DNA from: Mercenaria mercenaria
Taxonomy: Eukaryota > Mollusca > Bivalvia > Venerida > Veneridae
Length of the DNA stretch: 64,000 nt
NCBI RefSeq assembly: GCF_021730395.1
Contig: NC_069362.1
Location: 91,094,001 to 91,158,000 of the forward strand
Direction of reading: 5' to 3'
Each line of letters starts with the position of its first letter. Position 1 is the stretch's first letter. Position numbers and translations under genes: made by a program. Under the pieces are notes generated by a model that made no database searches, had not been told where the DNA came from, and worked only from the letters and a program-made list of their open reading frames with translations. This document shows, one piece after another, positions 10,707-22,711 of the stretch.

Positions 10707-12087
10707 ACAAGAGGACCATGATGGTCCTGAATCGCTCACCTCTTCCCACATGACCCAGTTGATAAACATTCAGACCAACTTTCATACAGATCCCATGAAA
10801 AATATGGCCTCTAGAGAGGTCACAACATTTTTTCATTATTTGACCTACTGACCTATTTTTAAGGCACGTGACCCACTTTCGAACTTGACCTAGATATCAT
10901 TAAGATGAACATTCTGACCAATTTTCATGAAGATCCATTCAAAAATATGGCCTCTAGAGATGTCACAAGGTTTTTCTATTTTTAGACCTACTGACCTAGT
11001 TTTTGATCGTACATGACCCTGTTTCAAACTTGACCTAGATATCATCAAGATGAACATTCAGACCAACTTTCATACAGATCCCATGAAAAATATGGCCTTT
11101 AGAGAGGTCACAAGATTTTTCTATTATTTGACCTACTGACCTAGTTTTTGAAGGCACGTGACCCACTTTCGAACTTGACCTAGATATCATCAAGATGAAC
11201 ATTCAGACCAACTTTCATACAGATCCCATGAAAAATATAGCCTCTAGAGAGGTCACAAGGTTTTTCTATTATTTGACCTACTGACCTAGTTTTTGATGGC
11301 ACGTGACCCACTTTCGAACCTGACCTAGATATCATCAAGGTGAACATTCTGACCAATTTTCATGAAGATCTCATGAAATATATGGCCTCTAGAGAGGTCA
11401 CAAGGTTTTTCTATTTTTAGACCTACTGACCTAGTTTTTGACTGCACGTGACCCAGTTTCGAACTCGACCTAGATATCATCAAGATGAACATTCAGACCA
11501 ACTTTCATACAGATCCCATGAAAAATATGGCCTTTAGAGAGGTCACAAGGTTTTTCTATTATTTGACCTACTGACCTAGTTTTTGATGGCACGTGACCCA
11601 GTTTCGAACTTGACCTAGATATCATCAAGGTAAACGTTCTGACCAATTTTCTTGAAGATCTTGTGAAATATATGGCCTCTAGAGAGGTCACAAGGTTTTT
11701 CTATTTTTAGACCTACTGACCTAGTTTTTGATGGCACGTGACCCAGTTTCGAACTTGACCTAGATATCATCAAGGTAAACATTCTGACCAATTTTCATGA
11801 AGATCTTCTGAAATATATGGCCTCTAGAGAGGTCACAAGGTTTTTCTATTTTTAGACCTACTGACCTAGTTTTTGATGGCACGTGACCCAGTTTCGAACC
11901 TGACCTAGATATCATCAAGATGAACATTCTGACCAACTTTCATAAAGATCCCACAAAAAATGTGACCTCTACAGTGGTCACAAGCAAAAGTTTATGGACG
12001 GACGCACAGACGGACGCACGGACAACGGACGACGGACGCTGCGTGATCACAAAAGCTCACCTTGTCACTATGTGACAGGTGAGCTAA
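10707..12087 (+). mobile_element. Pearl/HINE-like element, family A, complete
   Basis: Start ACAAGAGGACCATGATGGTCCT (5' hairpin) and GCTCACC subterminal motif. About eight tandem 145-bp units follow (GAGGTCACAAGG at 11394, 11539 and 11684 gives the period). Then come a GACGGACGCACAGACGGACG tract, GTGATCACAAAAGCTCACC and the hairpin ending GGTGAGCTAA. Frames inside are spurious. Confidence 0.85.
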
Positions 12088-12649
12088 AAAACACTTTTTT
12101 TTAGGTTTAGATAGACATAAATAGAGGGAGGTAATAAATGATAATCAATCACAAAAAGTTACAAGACACAAGTCAACCTTAAAAAATCTAAGCTTTATTA
12201 CACTAGTGTAATACCAAATTTATGTAATGGCTTAATTACCATGTCGAACATGTGATAATATCATAAAACTTTAAACCCCATCAAACTAGTCACATTCAAT
12301 ACAGATTCTCTAGGCTGCTTCGGACCTTGGGCAACTTTTTGGCAAGTAATCCAGTAAGTGCATACTATCATAAGCATGCTTTAATACAAATTGGTATGAA
12401 GGTAAGTTAAACAGTTCATATCCACTTGAAATTACGTTTTATGTCAGCAATATCCTAACTAATTATCAGTTTTGCATAATTATAAAACCTCACCTTTCAT
12501 ATTTAAATTTGAAAAACTGCAAGGTGAAAAATATGCACTTTATAGATGCTTTACTGATTAAAAACTTATTAATGTGAAAACAACATTTTGGTTGTATCAA
12601 AATATAGAGAACACCTGACATAAATATAACTGTTTCTGTGTAACTTGAT
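12088..12649. other. AT-rich, no feature recognised
   Basis: I see no exon with usable splice sites and no recognised repeat here. Confidence 0.5.
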
Positions 12650-12870
12650 CAATGCTGATGGCTGGTGATGGAGTGGTAAGGACATGGCTGCAGGTCAATA
12701 ATAAGAGATGGTGGTGGTTGGGTGGGGGAAATGGCTGCACATCAATATGGAGGGTTGGTGTTGGAGAGGAGAGAATGTGGAGGAGATCAATAATGAGGAA
12801 CAATGGTGAAGATATTGGGGAAAATGGCTGCAGATCAATAATGAGGAATAGTGTTGGAGGGGAGAGAATA
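12650..12870. repeat. Minisatellite, about four purine-rich units
   Basis: Units carrying ATGGCTGCAGATCAATAATG and GTGTTGGAGGGGAGAGAA recur with variable spacing of about 55-70 bp. Both strands show open frames here (12597-12945), which reflect the repeat rather than a gene. Confidence 0.65.
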
Positions 12871-13263
12871 GTTCTGCAGCGCACATACTGCGTGACTTTA
12901 GGAGCACTATATCATTCTAGAAAAGAAAGAGTGCATATTTCTTAATACAAATCTAATAATCTTTTTATTACATACACATGCTACTCTTATAATTATTATA
13001 TAAATGATATAAATTAGTAAAACTGAAAATATCTCCGTTAAAGAACTTTTAAACGTGACGACATGCATGAAACTGACGTCACAATTTACATCAGATATGA
13101 AATACGAATGTCAATATGAACAAATATTGACGTTTCAGGTTCCGTTGTAACTCACAGGAGGTATATGAATAACTGCCCTCATAGTTAATAGCCAAAGAAA
13201 TCTAAATAGAGGGTGAAATTCTGTCAATCCTTGTCCCTTCATATTTTACAAATGCAACATTAC

Positions 13264-14384
13264 CAGGCCCCTGTTAAATAGGTTCATGAACTTCATGAAT
13301 TTATTCATGAATTTGTAAGAATTCATGAATTATTTCAGGAATTGTCAAAAAGTTCATGAACTACAAGGAAAATTTCACTTACTTAAATTCATGAACTCTC
13401 GAGTTCAAGAATATTACTTTCATTTCATGAACTTGTAAATGTAGTTCATGAACATTTCAGAAAATCCATTAAATATTTTAAGAAATTCATGAACTTGAAA
13501 ATAAAATTCAGATGATTGAAATTGTGATTCAGGAACTACAGGGTTACGGTCTTCCCCTGTAAAAGATTTTCTAGAACTAGTATTAAGTTCTTGAACATTC
13601 AAGAACTTCTGAAGAACGCAAAGAACTGTTCCTGAACCAGCATAACAGTTCTTAGACTGTGGTTTTAGTACAATGATGGTTCTTGACCATTGGTTCAAAA
13701 ACTGCAAAAGTTCAATAACTTACCGAACTTTACCAGTTCCTGAACAGTTACTGTTGGTTTTAGACTAAGAACCAAAATTGTTCATGAACACAGGTTCATT
13801 AAAAGTACTAAAATTCAAAACCTTTTTCTAGTTCAATACCAGATCTTGAACCCAATTGTGAGTTTCTGAACTATTCATTCATTAAACATAAAACTTAGGT
13901 TTATTACCTTTTACAATAATGAATAAGTTCATGAACTGTTCTTGAATGTTCATGAACATTAAGTTCATAATAATAATAATAATAATTTAAAAGGAACATG
14001 AGTATACTGAATATTAAGTAAGTAATTATGGTGTTGTCATAAATCTTTCATTTTAAAAACTATAAAATCCTTTTAAAATGTCACAAGTTTTCGTGACCCT
14101 GAAATAGTTCATGAATAAAAATTCATGAAAATCAAAATTTATGTTTCATGAATTTTAATATTCATGAATTTCAATATATTCATGAGAATCAAAATTTATG
14201 TTTCATGAATTTCAATATTCATGAACTTGTTCATGTATTGTTTTTAATTCATGAACAAGTTCATGAATATCGAAATTCATGAAACATAAATTTTGACTCT
14301 CATGAATACTTATTCATGAACTTTTTCATGAATTTGTTCATGAATAAATTCATGAAGTTCATGAACCTTTTTCACAGGGGACTG
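13264..14384. mobile_element. 1.12-kb TIR element packed with TTCATGAA palindromes
   Basis: CAGGCCCCTGTTAAATAGG at the left mirrors the complement of CCTTTTTCACAGGGGACTG at the right. The inverted similarity runs on through GTTCATGAACTTCATGAA. TTAC flanks both ends (13260-13263, 14385-14388), a possible 4-bp target duplication. More than twenty TTCATGAA words fill both arms; the middle (13560-13870) has looser GTTC...GAAC words. Confidence 0.75.
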
Positions 14385-14627
14385 TTACATGCAGTGACAT
14401 GTCATTGAAAGCTATAAGTTTTAAACAAATAAGTGAATTATTCTTTTATAAACTGAGGAAAAGATGCATGCTGAGCAATTAAACTAATAAAATCTTCAAA
14501 TTTTGCTAAGTTAGAAAAAACTTGGAAATAATCTACCCACATGAACACACATAAAAAATGGACCTAATTTCTGGGTAAATGTATATGGAGTCTACATTAT
14601 ATGCATACTGATTAGGTAACAATCCAG

Positions 14628-14896
14628 GATTTTGTTTGTTTGGTTGATTTGGCTTTTAGTGCCATTTTTCAATATTTCAGTCAATTAACCTAATCAATGT
14701 TCCTGGATTCTGTACCAGTACTAACCTGTTCTCTGCAAATAACTGCAAACTTCTCCACATGATGCAGAGGTGGAGGACGAAACGACTCATGGCATATATC
14801 TTTTATCAAATTGCCACTGAGAACATGCATCTCACTCCTGGATCAAACTCACATTTTACACAGTAACCTGTATATTATTTCTGTCTTCCCATTGAG
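14628..14896 (-). mobile_element. tRNA-derived SINE copy
   Basis: Body GTTCCTGGATTCTGTACCAG, ACTTCTCCACATGA and GCAGAGGTGGAGGACGAA, with the head (complement of TGGATCAAACTCACA...CATTGAGCTAAAGTGG) at the right, so the element reads on the - strand. Confidence 0.72.
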
Positions 14897-15840
14897 CTAA
14901 AGTGGATTTTTTATACTAGTAGACCTGAAATAACAGCTTAATTGGCATTACTGTTAACTGTAATATACATAATTCTGTATATACAGTAAAGAAAAAAAGG
15001 GATTTATTTTTGCTTTATTCAGTGTCTATGTTCACAACAATAAATACAATCATGCAATTGTTTATGTCTTTCTATAGATTAGCTAGATATAGATAGCCTA
15101 ATATACATATACCTATTCTGAGAAGAAAATTTGAACAGGACTGGTTAGAATGGAGTTTTGTCACTCAGCAGTCAGACTGCAGCACAAGGACATGACATTG
15201 TCTGCGACAAAAAACTAGTATGTTAAATGTCAACACACAGTTTGCAAACATGAAAGAATAATGCTGAGAACAAAATTTCTTTGAAAATAAATAACTCATG
15301 TATTTCTGTCAGTTTAAGACATCACAGATTATGAATTATTAACAGAAGTTTTTTAAGAGCAAAGATCAAATGATGAAATATCAAAAACACTTCTGTATAC
15401 TGTTATATATATGTACAGTGTTTATTCTTTGTCAATAATCATTCCTATTAAATTTCACATTACCTTTATAATATAAATTACTATTTCATTTCTAATTCTA
15501 AGACCCTCGGGTCACCCCTTCATTTTTAGTGGTTAATGACCACCAGGACACTAACATAAATTGTAATAGCATTCTTAAGCCCTTAACTGACTGCAGACTT
15601 TGAATCACTTGCTGAAGTTGCGCTTTGCTGCTATAGATTTTAACCCCTCCCACTTGGGAAGAACTATTTTTAAGAAAACTATCCTGCTAACCTGAGGTCA
15701 GTGATTCTAAGTCTGAAGTCAGCGAAAACCTGAAATAATACCATGAGATTGGGGAGTGGGGATACGGTCTTTCCCATCAAAATTCATTAATCAAGAAAGT
15801 ATATACAACCTTATTTGTGTCAGACTTAAAACCAGACTTA
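14897..15840. other. No gene recognised
   Basis: AT-rich sequence with no supported exon or repeat boundary. Confidence 0.45.
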
Positions 15841-15890
15841 ACAAGAGCCATGTTAGACATGGCCAATCCCCCCGCCGGGCATAATATAAT
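15841..15890 (+). mobile_element. 5' terminus of a pearl-like element (orphan end)
   Basis: ACAAGAGCCATGTTAGACATGGC forms the typical 5' hairpin and is followed by an ATCCCCCCGCC subterminal motif, but no core or matching 3' end follows. Confidence 0.5.
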
Positions 15891-16099
15891 TGAAGGCTAA
15901 AGTTCCTGGCAAGTTAGTGTCTGAAAGTATTAATTTTGGGGAAAGCTTTGAAGAACCATTTAGTTGTGGTCCGCATCAGGGGTTTTAAAGATGTGGAAGA
16001 AAGAATAAGTCAGTGGTGAGGTGGTTTACTGCTAAATTTTATTAATTTTTATGAACAGTATAGCTATGATGTTTTTCTATATGGCTACTGTAAAAAGAA

Positions 16100-16275
16100 T
16101 TGTAAGTCCACATAAAAATCTTTACCAGGTAGAGATTGGTCAAAATACACCTCAAAATTGGATGTAGCATGCATGTTGTACTACAGAAAAGTGGTCTCGA
16201 TTTTTCCCTACGACTAGTAATGAAAAAGTTACAATAAAAGCTATTTAAAGTAACAACAAAGGGAGGTAATTCTAA
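16100..16275 (+). repeat. Dispersed repeat R1 (target of other insertions)
   Basis: Contains GGTCAAAATACACCTCAAAATTGG, CATGCATGTTGTACTACAG, TTTTTCCCTACGACTAG, AAAAGTTACAATAAAAGC and AAAGGGAGGTAATT. Interrupted copies of it flank the elements at 26334-28777 and 55888-56680. Confidence 0.6.
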
Positions 16276-16822
16276 AGAAGGGAACTGCGCATGACACTTC
16301 GTCTCATGATGGTGTACAATTGTGCCAAGTTACATCAAAATCCCTCCATGCATGAAGAAGAAATGCTTCGGACAACGTCATTCTTGTATCTGACCTTTGG
16401 CCTCTAAGTGTGACCTTGACCTTAGACCTAGGGACCTGGATCTTGCGCATGACATTCTGTCTCGTGGTGGTGAACATTTGTGCCAAGTTATATCAAAATC
16501 CCTCTATGCATGAAAAAGAAATGCTCCGGACAATTTTTTTTTAAGAAAATATGATAAAGGGGAATAACTCAAAAATTAGGCAAGGTAGAGTTATTTTCTT
16601 GCACACTGCACTTCCTAGAACCCAAAAAGGAATCTGGCCAGTTCAAGAAAGGAACCAAGATCTTATGGTGATACAAGTTGTGTGCAAGTTTGGTAAAAAT
16701 CAAATCATAAATGAAACCACTATCGTGCAGACAAGAAATTGTTGACGCACACACGCACGGACGGACGCACGCACGCACAGACGGACGAAGGGTGATCACA
16801 AAAGCTCACCTTGTCACTATAA
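16276..16822 (+). mobile_element. Pearl-like fragments: two C-type core units, then a truncated H 3' end
   Basis: GCGCATGACATTCTGTCTCG and CCAAGTTATATCAAAATCC repeat twice at 16285-16520 (C core). From about 16541 an H unit (GTTCAAGAAAGGAACCAAG, ATGAAACCACTATCGTGC) leads into an ACGCACGGACGGACG tract, then AGCTCACCTTGTCACTATA, where the 3' hairpin is cut short at about 16822. Confidence 0.6.
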
Positions 16823-17357
16823 CAAAAAGAACAAGACCCGTACAATAAAAACTGGTGTCTAATGACAACCCTGGAAACATTGATAGATATTAATACACCA
16901 CCCCTCCCTTCCCTAACCCTGTAAAGTTTTGCAAATCCTTTCTACTGATGCTAAGTTTCGAAAATTTAAGTCAACTAATGGCAAAATAAAACCTAAATTA
17001 TTAATGATATTTAACTTTTAGTTTTTTCCCAAGATTTTTCTGAAGGAACATTTATTTTTTTGTAAATTTCTGGAAAAAGTGTCTATATAATTATGCTGGT
17101 ACGTATTCACTAGCATTTGCCACCTCTAATGGGAGAGTACAATAAAATATTCGTAAATCTAGAAAAGTAACATGAGAATTTATGTTATTTAAAATGTCTT
17201 CTCAAAAATTAAGGCATGTTATTCAATATGTGACTGGGGAAAACACTGAAAAAGTATTTTTATTGTTATGTTTTGCTTCTTTGATGCCAATCTCTTATAT
17301 GTCTTTAACAGTATAACTGAATGTTCACTTTTATATCAACTTCAATAAACATGATAA

Positions 17358-17628
17358 ACAAGAGCTGTCTCCATAGGATGACACATGCCCCCGATGGCAC
17401 TTTGAATGAATAGTTATGGCCGATGTTAGAGTTTAGGACCTTTGACCTACGGAGCTGGGTCTTGCGCGCGACACGTCGTCTTACTGTGTCACACATTCAT
17501 GCAAGTTATTTGAAAATCCATCCATCGATGACAAAGATATGGACCGGACACGAAAATTGCGGACAGACTGACAGACCGACAGACCGACAGACGGTTCAAA
17601 AACTATATGCCTCCCTTCGGGGGCATAA
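17358..17628 (+). mobile_element. Pearl/HINE-like element, family C, complete short copy
   Basis: Start ACAAGAGCTGTCTCCATAGGATGACAC, then subterminal ATGCCCCCGA, and a single core unit (GACCTTTGACCTACGGAGC). A GACAGACTGACAGACCGACAGAC tract is followed by the 3' hairpin TGCCTCCCTTCGGGGGCA. Confidence 0.75.
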
Positions 17629-18502
17629 AAAGAAACATACACAACCAAGTATTGCTCAAAGTAGATCAAAATTGTGTACTTTGTAACTTAACATTTTAAA
17701 GTCTCTCACCTTAAAACCATTCTTATTCTTACCTTTACCTCAAAAACTGTCTAATGAAGAAATATTGTTTACGATTTAACAAAAGGACTTAAAATATAAT
17801 ACAGCGAATTGTATGATAAAACTTGTTTTTAAATATTTACAACTGAATGCTTTATAAATACAAAACCTTAAACCACAGACATGTATCAGATAATTTAATT
17901 TACATTAAACACAACATGAAAATGAAATTGCAATACTGAAAGTCTCTTCACCTAAAGAGAAAAAAACTTCTGTTATTAAATTAACAGAAACACATGACTG
18001 TAATACATCATGCATACATATTTTTCTAAAACGTGTCTAAATGAGTGTATAATTATATGTATATAAAAATATCAATTCCTCTCTAAAGTTGTAAAAAATA
18101 TATTTCATATAAAGCACACTCAAGTACTAACCCATTCCCATATATTTTTTTTCACAGTATCCCATATCAAAAAAAAGAAAAAGAGATTTATATTTAAAGA
18201 AATAAGGCCCAAAACGCATTATAAATAGGGAACAAAATAAAATGTTACAAGTTTAACAGCATTACTCAATGCTTGATATATATACATTATGTTGTATTAA
18301 TTAAACAAAATTTGTAAACAATAAGATTTAATTCATTTTTTAAAATATATATATCAAATGAAAACATCTATTTCAGCTAAAGTAATAATAATAATATTAC
18401 CAGTTAAATCTCAATAGCAGTTAAGTGGTATTTCTACCATCTTCCTGAACAAATTTCTGTGTTCTATATAAGTATCCACCCGTAACAAGATATACTAGCA
18501 TT
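17629..18502. other. AT-rich, no feature recognised
   Basis: No splice-flanked coding frame and no recognised repeat. Confidence 0.45.
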
Positions 18503-18635
18503 TAGGAGTGACCTGTCGCTTTTATTAATAGAATTGAAAGGTTACTGGAATAATCCACTTCAGTAAAGGGGTACCCTACCTTTATATAACTTATTTTATA
18601 ATAAATATTTAAATGACTGCCTCTTCGACAATTAG

Positions 18636-18706
18636 ACGCCGTGGTGCAGTGGTAAGCGTGACGCCTCTAGAATCTAACTTTTGTGAGTTCGAATTCCAGC
18701 GGAGAT
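18636..18706 (+). other. tRNA-like sequence (pseudo-tRNA)
   Basis: GTGGTGCAGTGGTAAGC resembles a D-arm/A box and GAGTTCGAATTCC a T-arm/B box, about 65 bases overall. The acceptor ends (GCCGTGG and CCAGCGG) pair poorly, so I do not call a functional tRNA. Confidence 0.4.
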
Positions 18707-19097
18707 CAATATATATATATATATATTTTACATTTAATTTTTTTTTGTTTCATTTTATATTTTGGTAACATACATTTAAAATGACAATAATGTTAAAGAT
18801 GTATTTGAATTGCATTACTTGTATCATTTTGCTATTTTCGCATATAACATAGGTTTTTCAAATATCTTTATGATTGTGAATTATTCAGCATGATTGACAT
18901 AGCTCTTGACGATTTAGTCATTCAACTAGCTGATGACACTTATAAGGAGGAAACCGATGCCGATGCTCCATTGGGCGCGTGTGTTTGAAATGTATTGAAT
19001 GTATTTAAATCGTATGAATGAAATTAAAAATGAAATTGAAATGATGAAATAAAAAAAACCCTGAAAAATAAAATAAAACAAATTCAATCATAAAAAA

Positions 19098-19195
19098 GTC
19101 GCCTTGTGTGGGTTTCGAACCCACAGCCTCTTAATCGCAAAAGTTAAATCACTAGCAAGATTCCTCAATTCTACCAACTAAACTATCAGTGCAAT
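19098..19195 (-). other. tRNA-like sequence (pseudo-tRNA)
   Basis: On the - strand GTTTAGTTGGTAGAAT resembles an A box and GTGGGTTCGAAACCCAC is a perfect T-arm with B box. The spacing between them (~55 bases) is too long for a plain tRNA and the acceptor ends do not pair. Confidence 0.45.
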
Positions 19196-19639
19196 GTCAA
19201 TCTGCTCGGTATTTGAAATATATTTATAGTTTTAAAGAAGTCAAATATCTTTCAAACCCTTATTTAATAAATGGAACAGTCTGGAAAATCCAAATCTAAA
19301 AATAAAAGCGACAGGTCACTCCTACTTGCTAATACTCTGTTGAAGCCACACCATGTAAACATGTGATATACCTTTTTAAAGTAAATCAATGTAATACTGG
19401 TAGTATTTTAACAAAACAGTCTTCATGTTTCCTCCTTTGTATCTAGATTCCAGGAAGTAGTAAAACGTTCCATAATTTTCTAAATGCAATATATACTAGA
19501 ATAGGACTTTATGTTAGATGTTCTTAGAGTTTAAATCTAAATGACACTGTACTGACACTGTTTCACAGGTCATTAGCAGCTTTCATGGTGGAGGATCACA
19601 TTTAAATTCTTGGCATTATTCCAAACACAGGCAGTCACC

Positions 19640-20370
19640 TCGGTAGATTGACCAACAACCTACAAAAAGTTAGGTGGATAATTTCGGGACTTTTTTTTTT
19701 TATAAAATTGGAACACATGAATAAGCTTGAATGTTACATCCAGTGGAAATCTCTAGAACATGGAAGAATTCATAACTTTATCTTTTTATATAAAATCCAG
19801 TATAATCTTGTCTTGGTTGACCACAATCACCTGATACCAACAAGAAACCTATATTTTCTCATACCCCAGTCACGCACTCAGTATCACTCAAATTCTTTCT
19901 TCCCCAGAACACCATCAGATACTGGATTTGAATGCTCTTCCCATATATATTCAGTCAAGCCCCAGCCTAAATGTCTTCTCAGACAGGCTGGCGGTGGTCA
20001 CATACTAGAGCTCAGTCTCCCCTTGTTTTTATCCTTATTTTAGCACACTTTAAACTGTTCTATATCTTTTAAACCTAATATACTATAACTGTTTTAACTT
20101 GTTGCACCATTGTAAACTAACAAACTGTTTTTCCAGACTCGCACCTCCCAATCATAATTGTAAACAATTGCTCGGGAGTAACATGTACTAATAAGCTTTG
20201 ATAATGTGGCAGTTGAGTCCAATAAGTCCAGGGGTGTTCAAAGATAACCCATAACAGATCTATTGTAAAGCAATCATTGGATTTACCTGTATTGGAAAAT
20301 AAACAGTGTCGATTGTATTGAGGTCAACTGCCACATTATCAAAGTTTATTAGTAGATGTAGATGTATTAA
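19640..20370 (+). mobile_element. LINE 3' fragment of the same family, carrying a hairpin insertion
   Basis: Translated pieces HLIPTRNLYFLIPQSRTQYH and NSFFPRT (~19826-19915) match the C-terminal RT segment of the LINE at 40440-44000. A hairpin-forming stretch CTCCCAATCATAATTG...CTCGGGAG (~20146-20178) and a GTAGATGTAGATGTA tail (~20351-20366) mark the LINE 3' end. It is 5'-truncated, as LINEs usually are. The tail is split by the inverted-repeat insertion at 20186-20354. Confidence 0.75.
20186..20354. mobile_element. Short palindromic MITE inside LINE tail
   Basis: About 31-bp inverted repeats (left 20186-20216, right 20324-20354) share the core TTGATAATGTGGCAGTTGA and its complement, with one mismatch seen, around a ~107-bp loop. 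The LINE tail resumes at once as GATGTAGATGTA. The total of 169 bp fits a non-autonomous DNA element. Confidence 0.7.
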
Positions 20371-20671
20371 TGAGACTACGAAATCAAAATAATGGTGATT
20401 ACATCATGAGGCAAAGGCAGTTGGAGATGTTTATAATGGTATTTTAAAGGAGCCACTATCATTAAAACAACATTGTATGACATTTTTCACTTTTCCTACA
20501 TTACATTAGAGATTTATTTGAGAAACAAAAGACCCAATATAACGTATAGCTTTGTCCATTTTAGAAATGCAAATTCTACATTATGTTTTACACTCTTTAA
20601 ATAATTTATTATCATTATTATTATTGCTTTTATAAATTTCTGTAACTGTCCCCCATCCTACTTGAATTATT

Positions 20672-20828
20672 TGTCTGTTTTGGGTTTAACGCCGTTTTTC
20701 AACAGTATTTCAGTCATGTAACGGCGGGCAGTTAACCTAACCGGTGTTCCTGGATTCTGTACCAGTACAAACCTGTTCTCCGCAAGTAACTGCCAACTTC
20801 CCCACATGAATCAGAGGTGGAGGACTGT
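20672..20828 (-). mobile_element. SINE body fragment, least diverged copy
   Basis: GGGTTTAACGCCGTTTTTC, GTTAACCTAACCGGTGTTCC, CAAGTAACTGCCAACTTCC and CACATGAATCAGAGGTGG. The tRNA-derived head is missing; the copy stops at GGTGGAGGAC just before the pearl-like element at 20834. Confidence 0.72.
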
Positions 20829-20833
20829 ATTTA

Positions 20834-22120
20834 ACAACAGCTGTCACAGGAGACAGCGCGCTCGACTATTACGATGCTGGATAGTGAAACTGGGCACATC
20901 TGAGGAAACTAGAGCTGTCACTGGAGTGTTTAATGACTCCAATTGCGGATGAAGATATTGCACAATAGAGTCTATATCAAAAATATCAACTTAAAGTAAT
21001 AAGACAGGTAAAGATAAAATGTATCAAAACACTATATAAGTATATCCTAAGCAAAAAGGGGCATAATTCATTAAATATTGGTGCCAGAGTTATGCACCTT
21101 GTGTCATATGGTGTGGGTGATGATGTTGAACAACTATTTTAAGTCTGAATCAAATCCATTCAGTAATAACAGAGACAGAGTGAAAGTGCATCAAAACTTT
21201 AACCTAAGATTCTAAGTAAAAAGGGGGAATAATTAATGAAAAATTGGTGCCAGAGTTATGCACCTTGTGTCATATGGTGTGGGTGATGATGTTGAACAAC
21301 TATTTTAAGTTTGAATTAAATCCATTCAGTAATAACAGAGACAGAGTGAAAGTGCATCAAAACTTTAACCTAAAATTCTAAGTAAAAAGGGGAAATAATT
21401 CATAAAAATTGGTCCCAGAGTTATGCACCTTGTGTCATATGATAAGGGTAATGATGTTGAACAATTGTTTACGTTTGAATCAGATCCATTCAGTAATAAC
21501 AGAGATAGAGTGAAAGTGCATAAAACTTTAACCTGAAATTCTAAGTAAAAAGGGGAATAATTCATGAAAAATTGTGCCAGAGTTAAGCATCTTGTGTCAT
21601 ATGATGTGGGTGATGATGCTGAACAACTATTTTAAGTTTGAATCAAATCCATTCAGTAATAACAGAGGTAGAGTGAAAGTGCATCAAAACTTTAACCTGA
21701 AATTCTAAGTAAAAAGGGGGAATAATTCATGAAAAAATGGTGCCAGAGTTATGCACCTTGTGTCATATGATGTGGGTGATGATGTTGAACAACTATTTTA
21801 AGTTTCAATCAAATCTATTCAGTAATAACAGAGATAGAGTGAAAGTGCATCAAAACTTTAACCTGAAAATCTAAGTGAAAAGGGGGGATAATTCATGAAA
21901 TATTGGTGCCAGAGTTATGGCGCTTATGTCAGATGATGTGGATGATGATAAGGAATAAGTATTTCAAGTTTGAATCAAATCCATCAAGTAATTACAGAGA
22001 TAAGTTGAAAAAAGAGAAAGTGTAAAAAAACTTTAACTATGATGGGGATGCGGAAAGACGCCGACGCCAATGCCGCATCGAGTAGGATAGTTCTCCTTAT
22101 ACTTTGTATAGTCGAGCTAA
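20834..22120 (+). mobile_element. Pearl/HINE-like element, family B3, complete
   Basis: 5' hairpin CAGCTGTCACAGGAGACAGC and CGCTCGACTATT. A second GAGCTGTCACTGGAGTG follows at 20909. About six units of roughly 160 bp (GGTGCCAGAGTTATGCACC, GTGTCATATGGTGTGGGTG) precede a GACGCCGACGCCAATGCCG tract and the end TATAGTCGAGCTAA. Confidence 0.83.
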
Positions 22121-22711
22121 AAAGTTGACAGTTTCTATTGATTTCACTGTAATTTCTAGTTTAAAATTTGCATTTCAAACATGTTGCTTATTTCACCAAT
22201 CTGAACAGAATCTTTTTTCTTAATTTTAATGTTGCTTAAGAATTTATTACCAATCTATCTTCGTTGCACAACCAAGACAAGCAAAGTGAGTGTGTGCGTG
22301 TGTGTGCGAGGGGTGGGGGAGGTTTACAAACTTGCATTTGTACTGAATTTCATCTAAATGCTAAATAAGTAAATCTTTGACAAATGTAATACAACAGATA
22401 TTCATAATATTCATTAGGCAACGTATTTTTAATGCTAAAATAATGAACTCTTTCTTGGTTTGGCAACCAGAACAGGAGATCAAATTTTAGGAATACCTCC
22501 AGTAAAAATCAAACTCAATTTACACACTCTGTAAACAATCATATGTTAAAGTTTTGAACAATAATCGTTATCAATTCCAATACTTGACCAAAAATGTTTT
22601 TATTACAGTTTGTTAACTGTATTTTATGATTTGTAAATACTGTCATGTAAATGTATATAATGTAGGATTACAGGGAAGATTGGTCCATCATCAACTGTGC
22701 TTACTCCTTAA
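22121..22711. other. AT-rich, short GT/GGGG tract only
   Basis: Apart from GTGTGCGTGTGTGTGCG followed by GGGGTGGGGG near 22290-22322, nothing is recognised. Confidence 0.45.

Larger units (their letters stand above)
18503..19324. mobile_element. 822-bp TIR element with a tRNA-like sequence near each end
   Basis: The termini are perfect 24-bp inverted repeats (18503-18526 and 19301-19324, TAGGAGTGACCTGTCGC...). The interior is AT-rich with an (AT)n tract at about 18709-18726 and no long frame. tRNA-like stretches lie about 130 bp in from each end in opposite orientation. No target duplication is clear. Confidence 0.75.

Noticed and set aside
12597-12945. Overlapping open frames on both strands
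   Set aside because: Purine/pyrimidine-biased minisatellite; both strands are open for compositional reasons.
18636-19195. Functional tRNA genes
   Set aside because: Acceptor stems do not pair and one spacing is too long; called tRNA-like instead.
20370-20440. Short + frame starting ATGAGACTACG with a GT after it
   Set aside because: Only about 23 codons, no matching downstream exon, and adjacent to a LINE tail.
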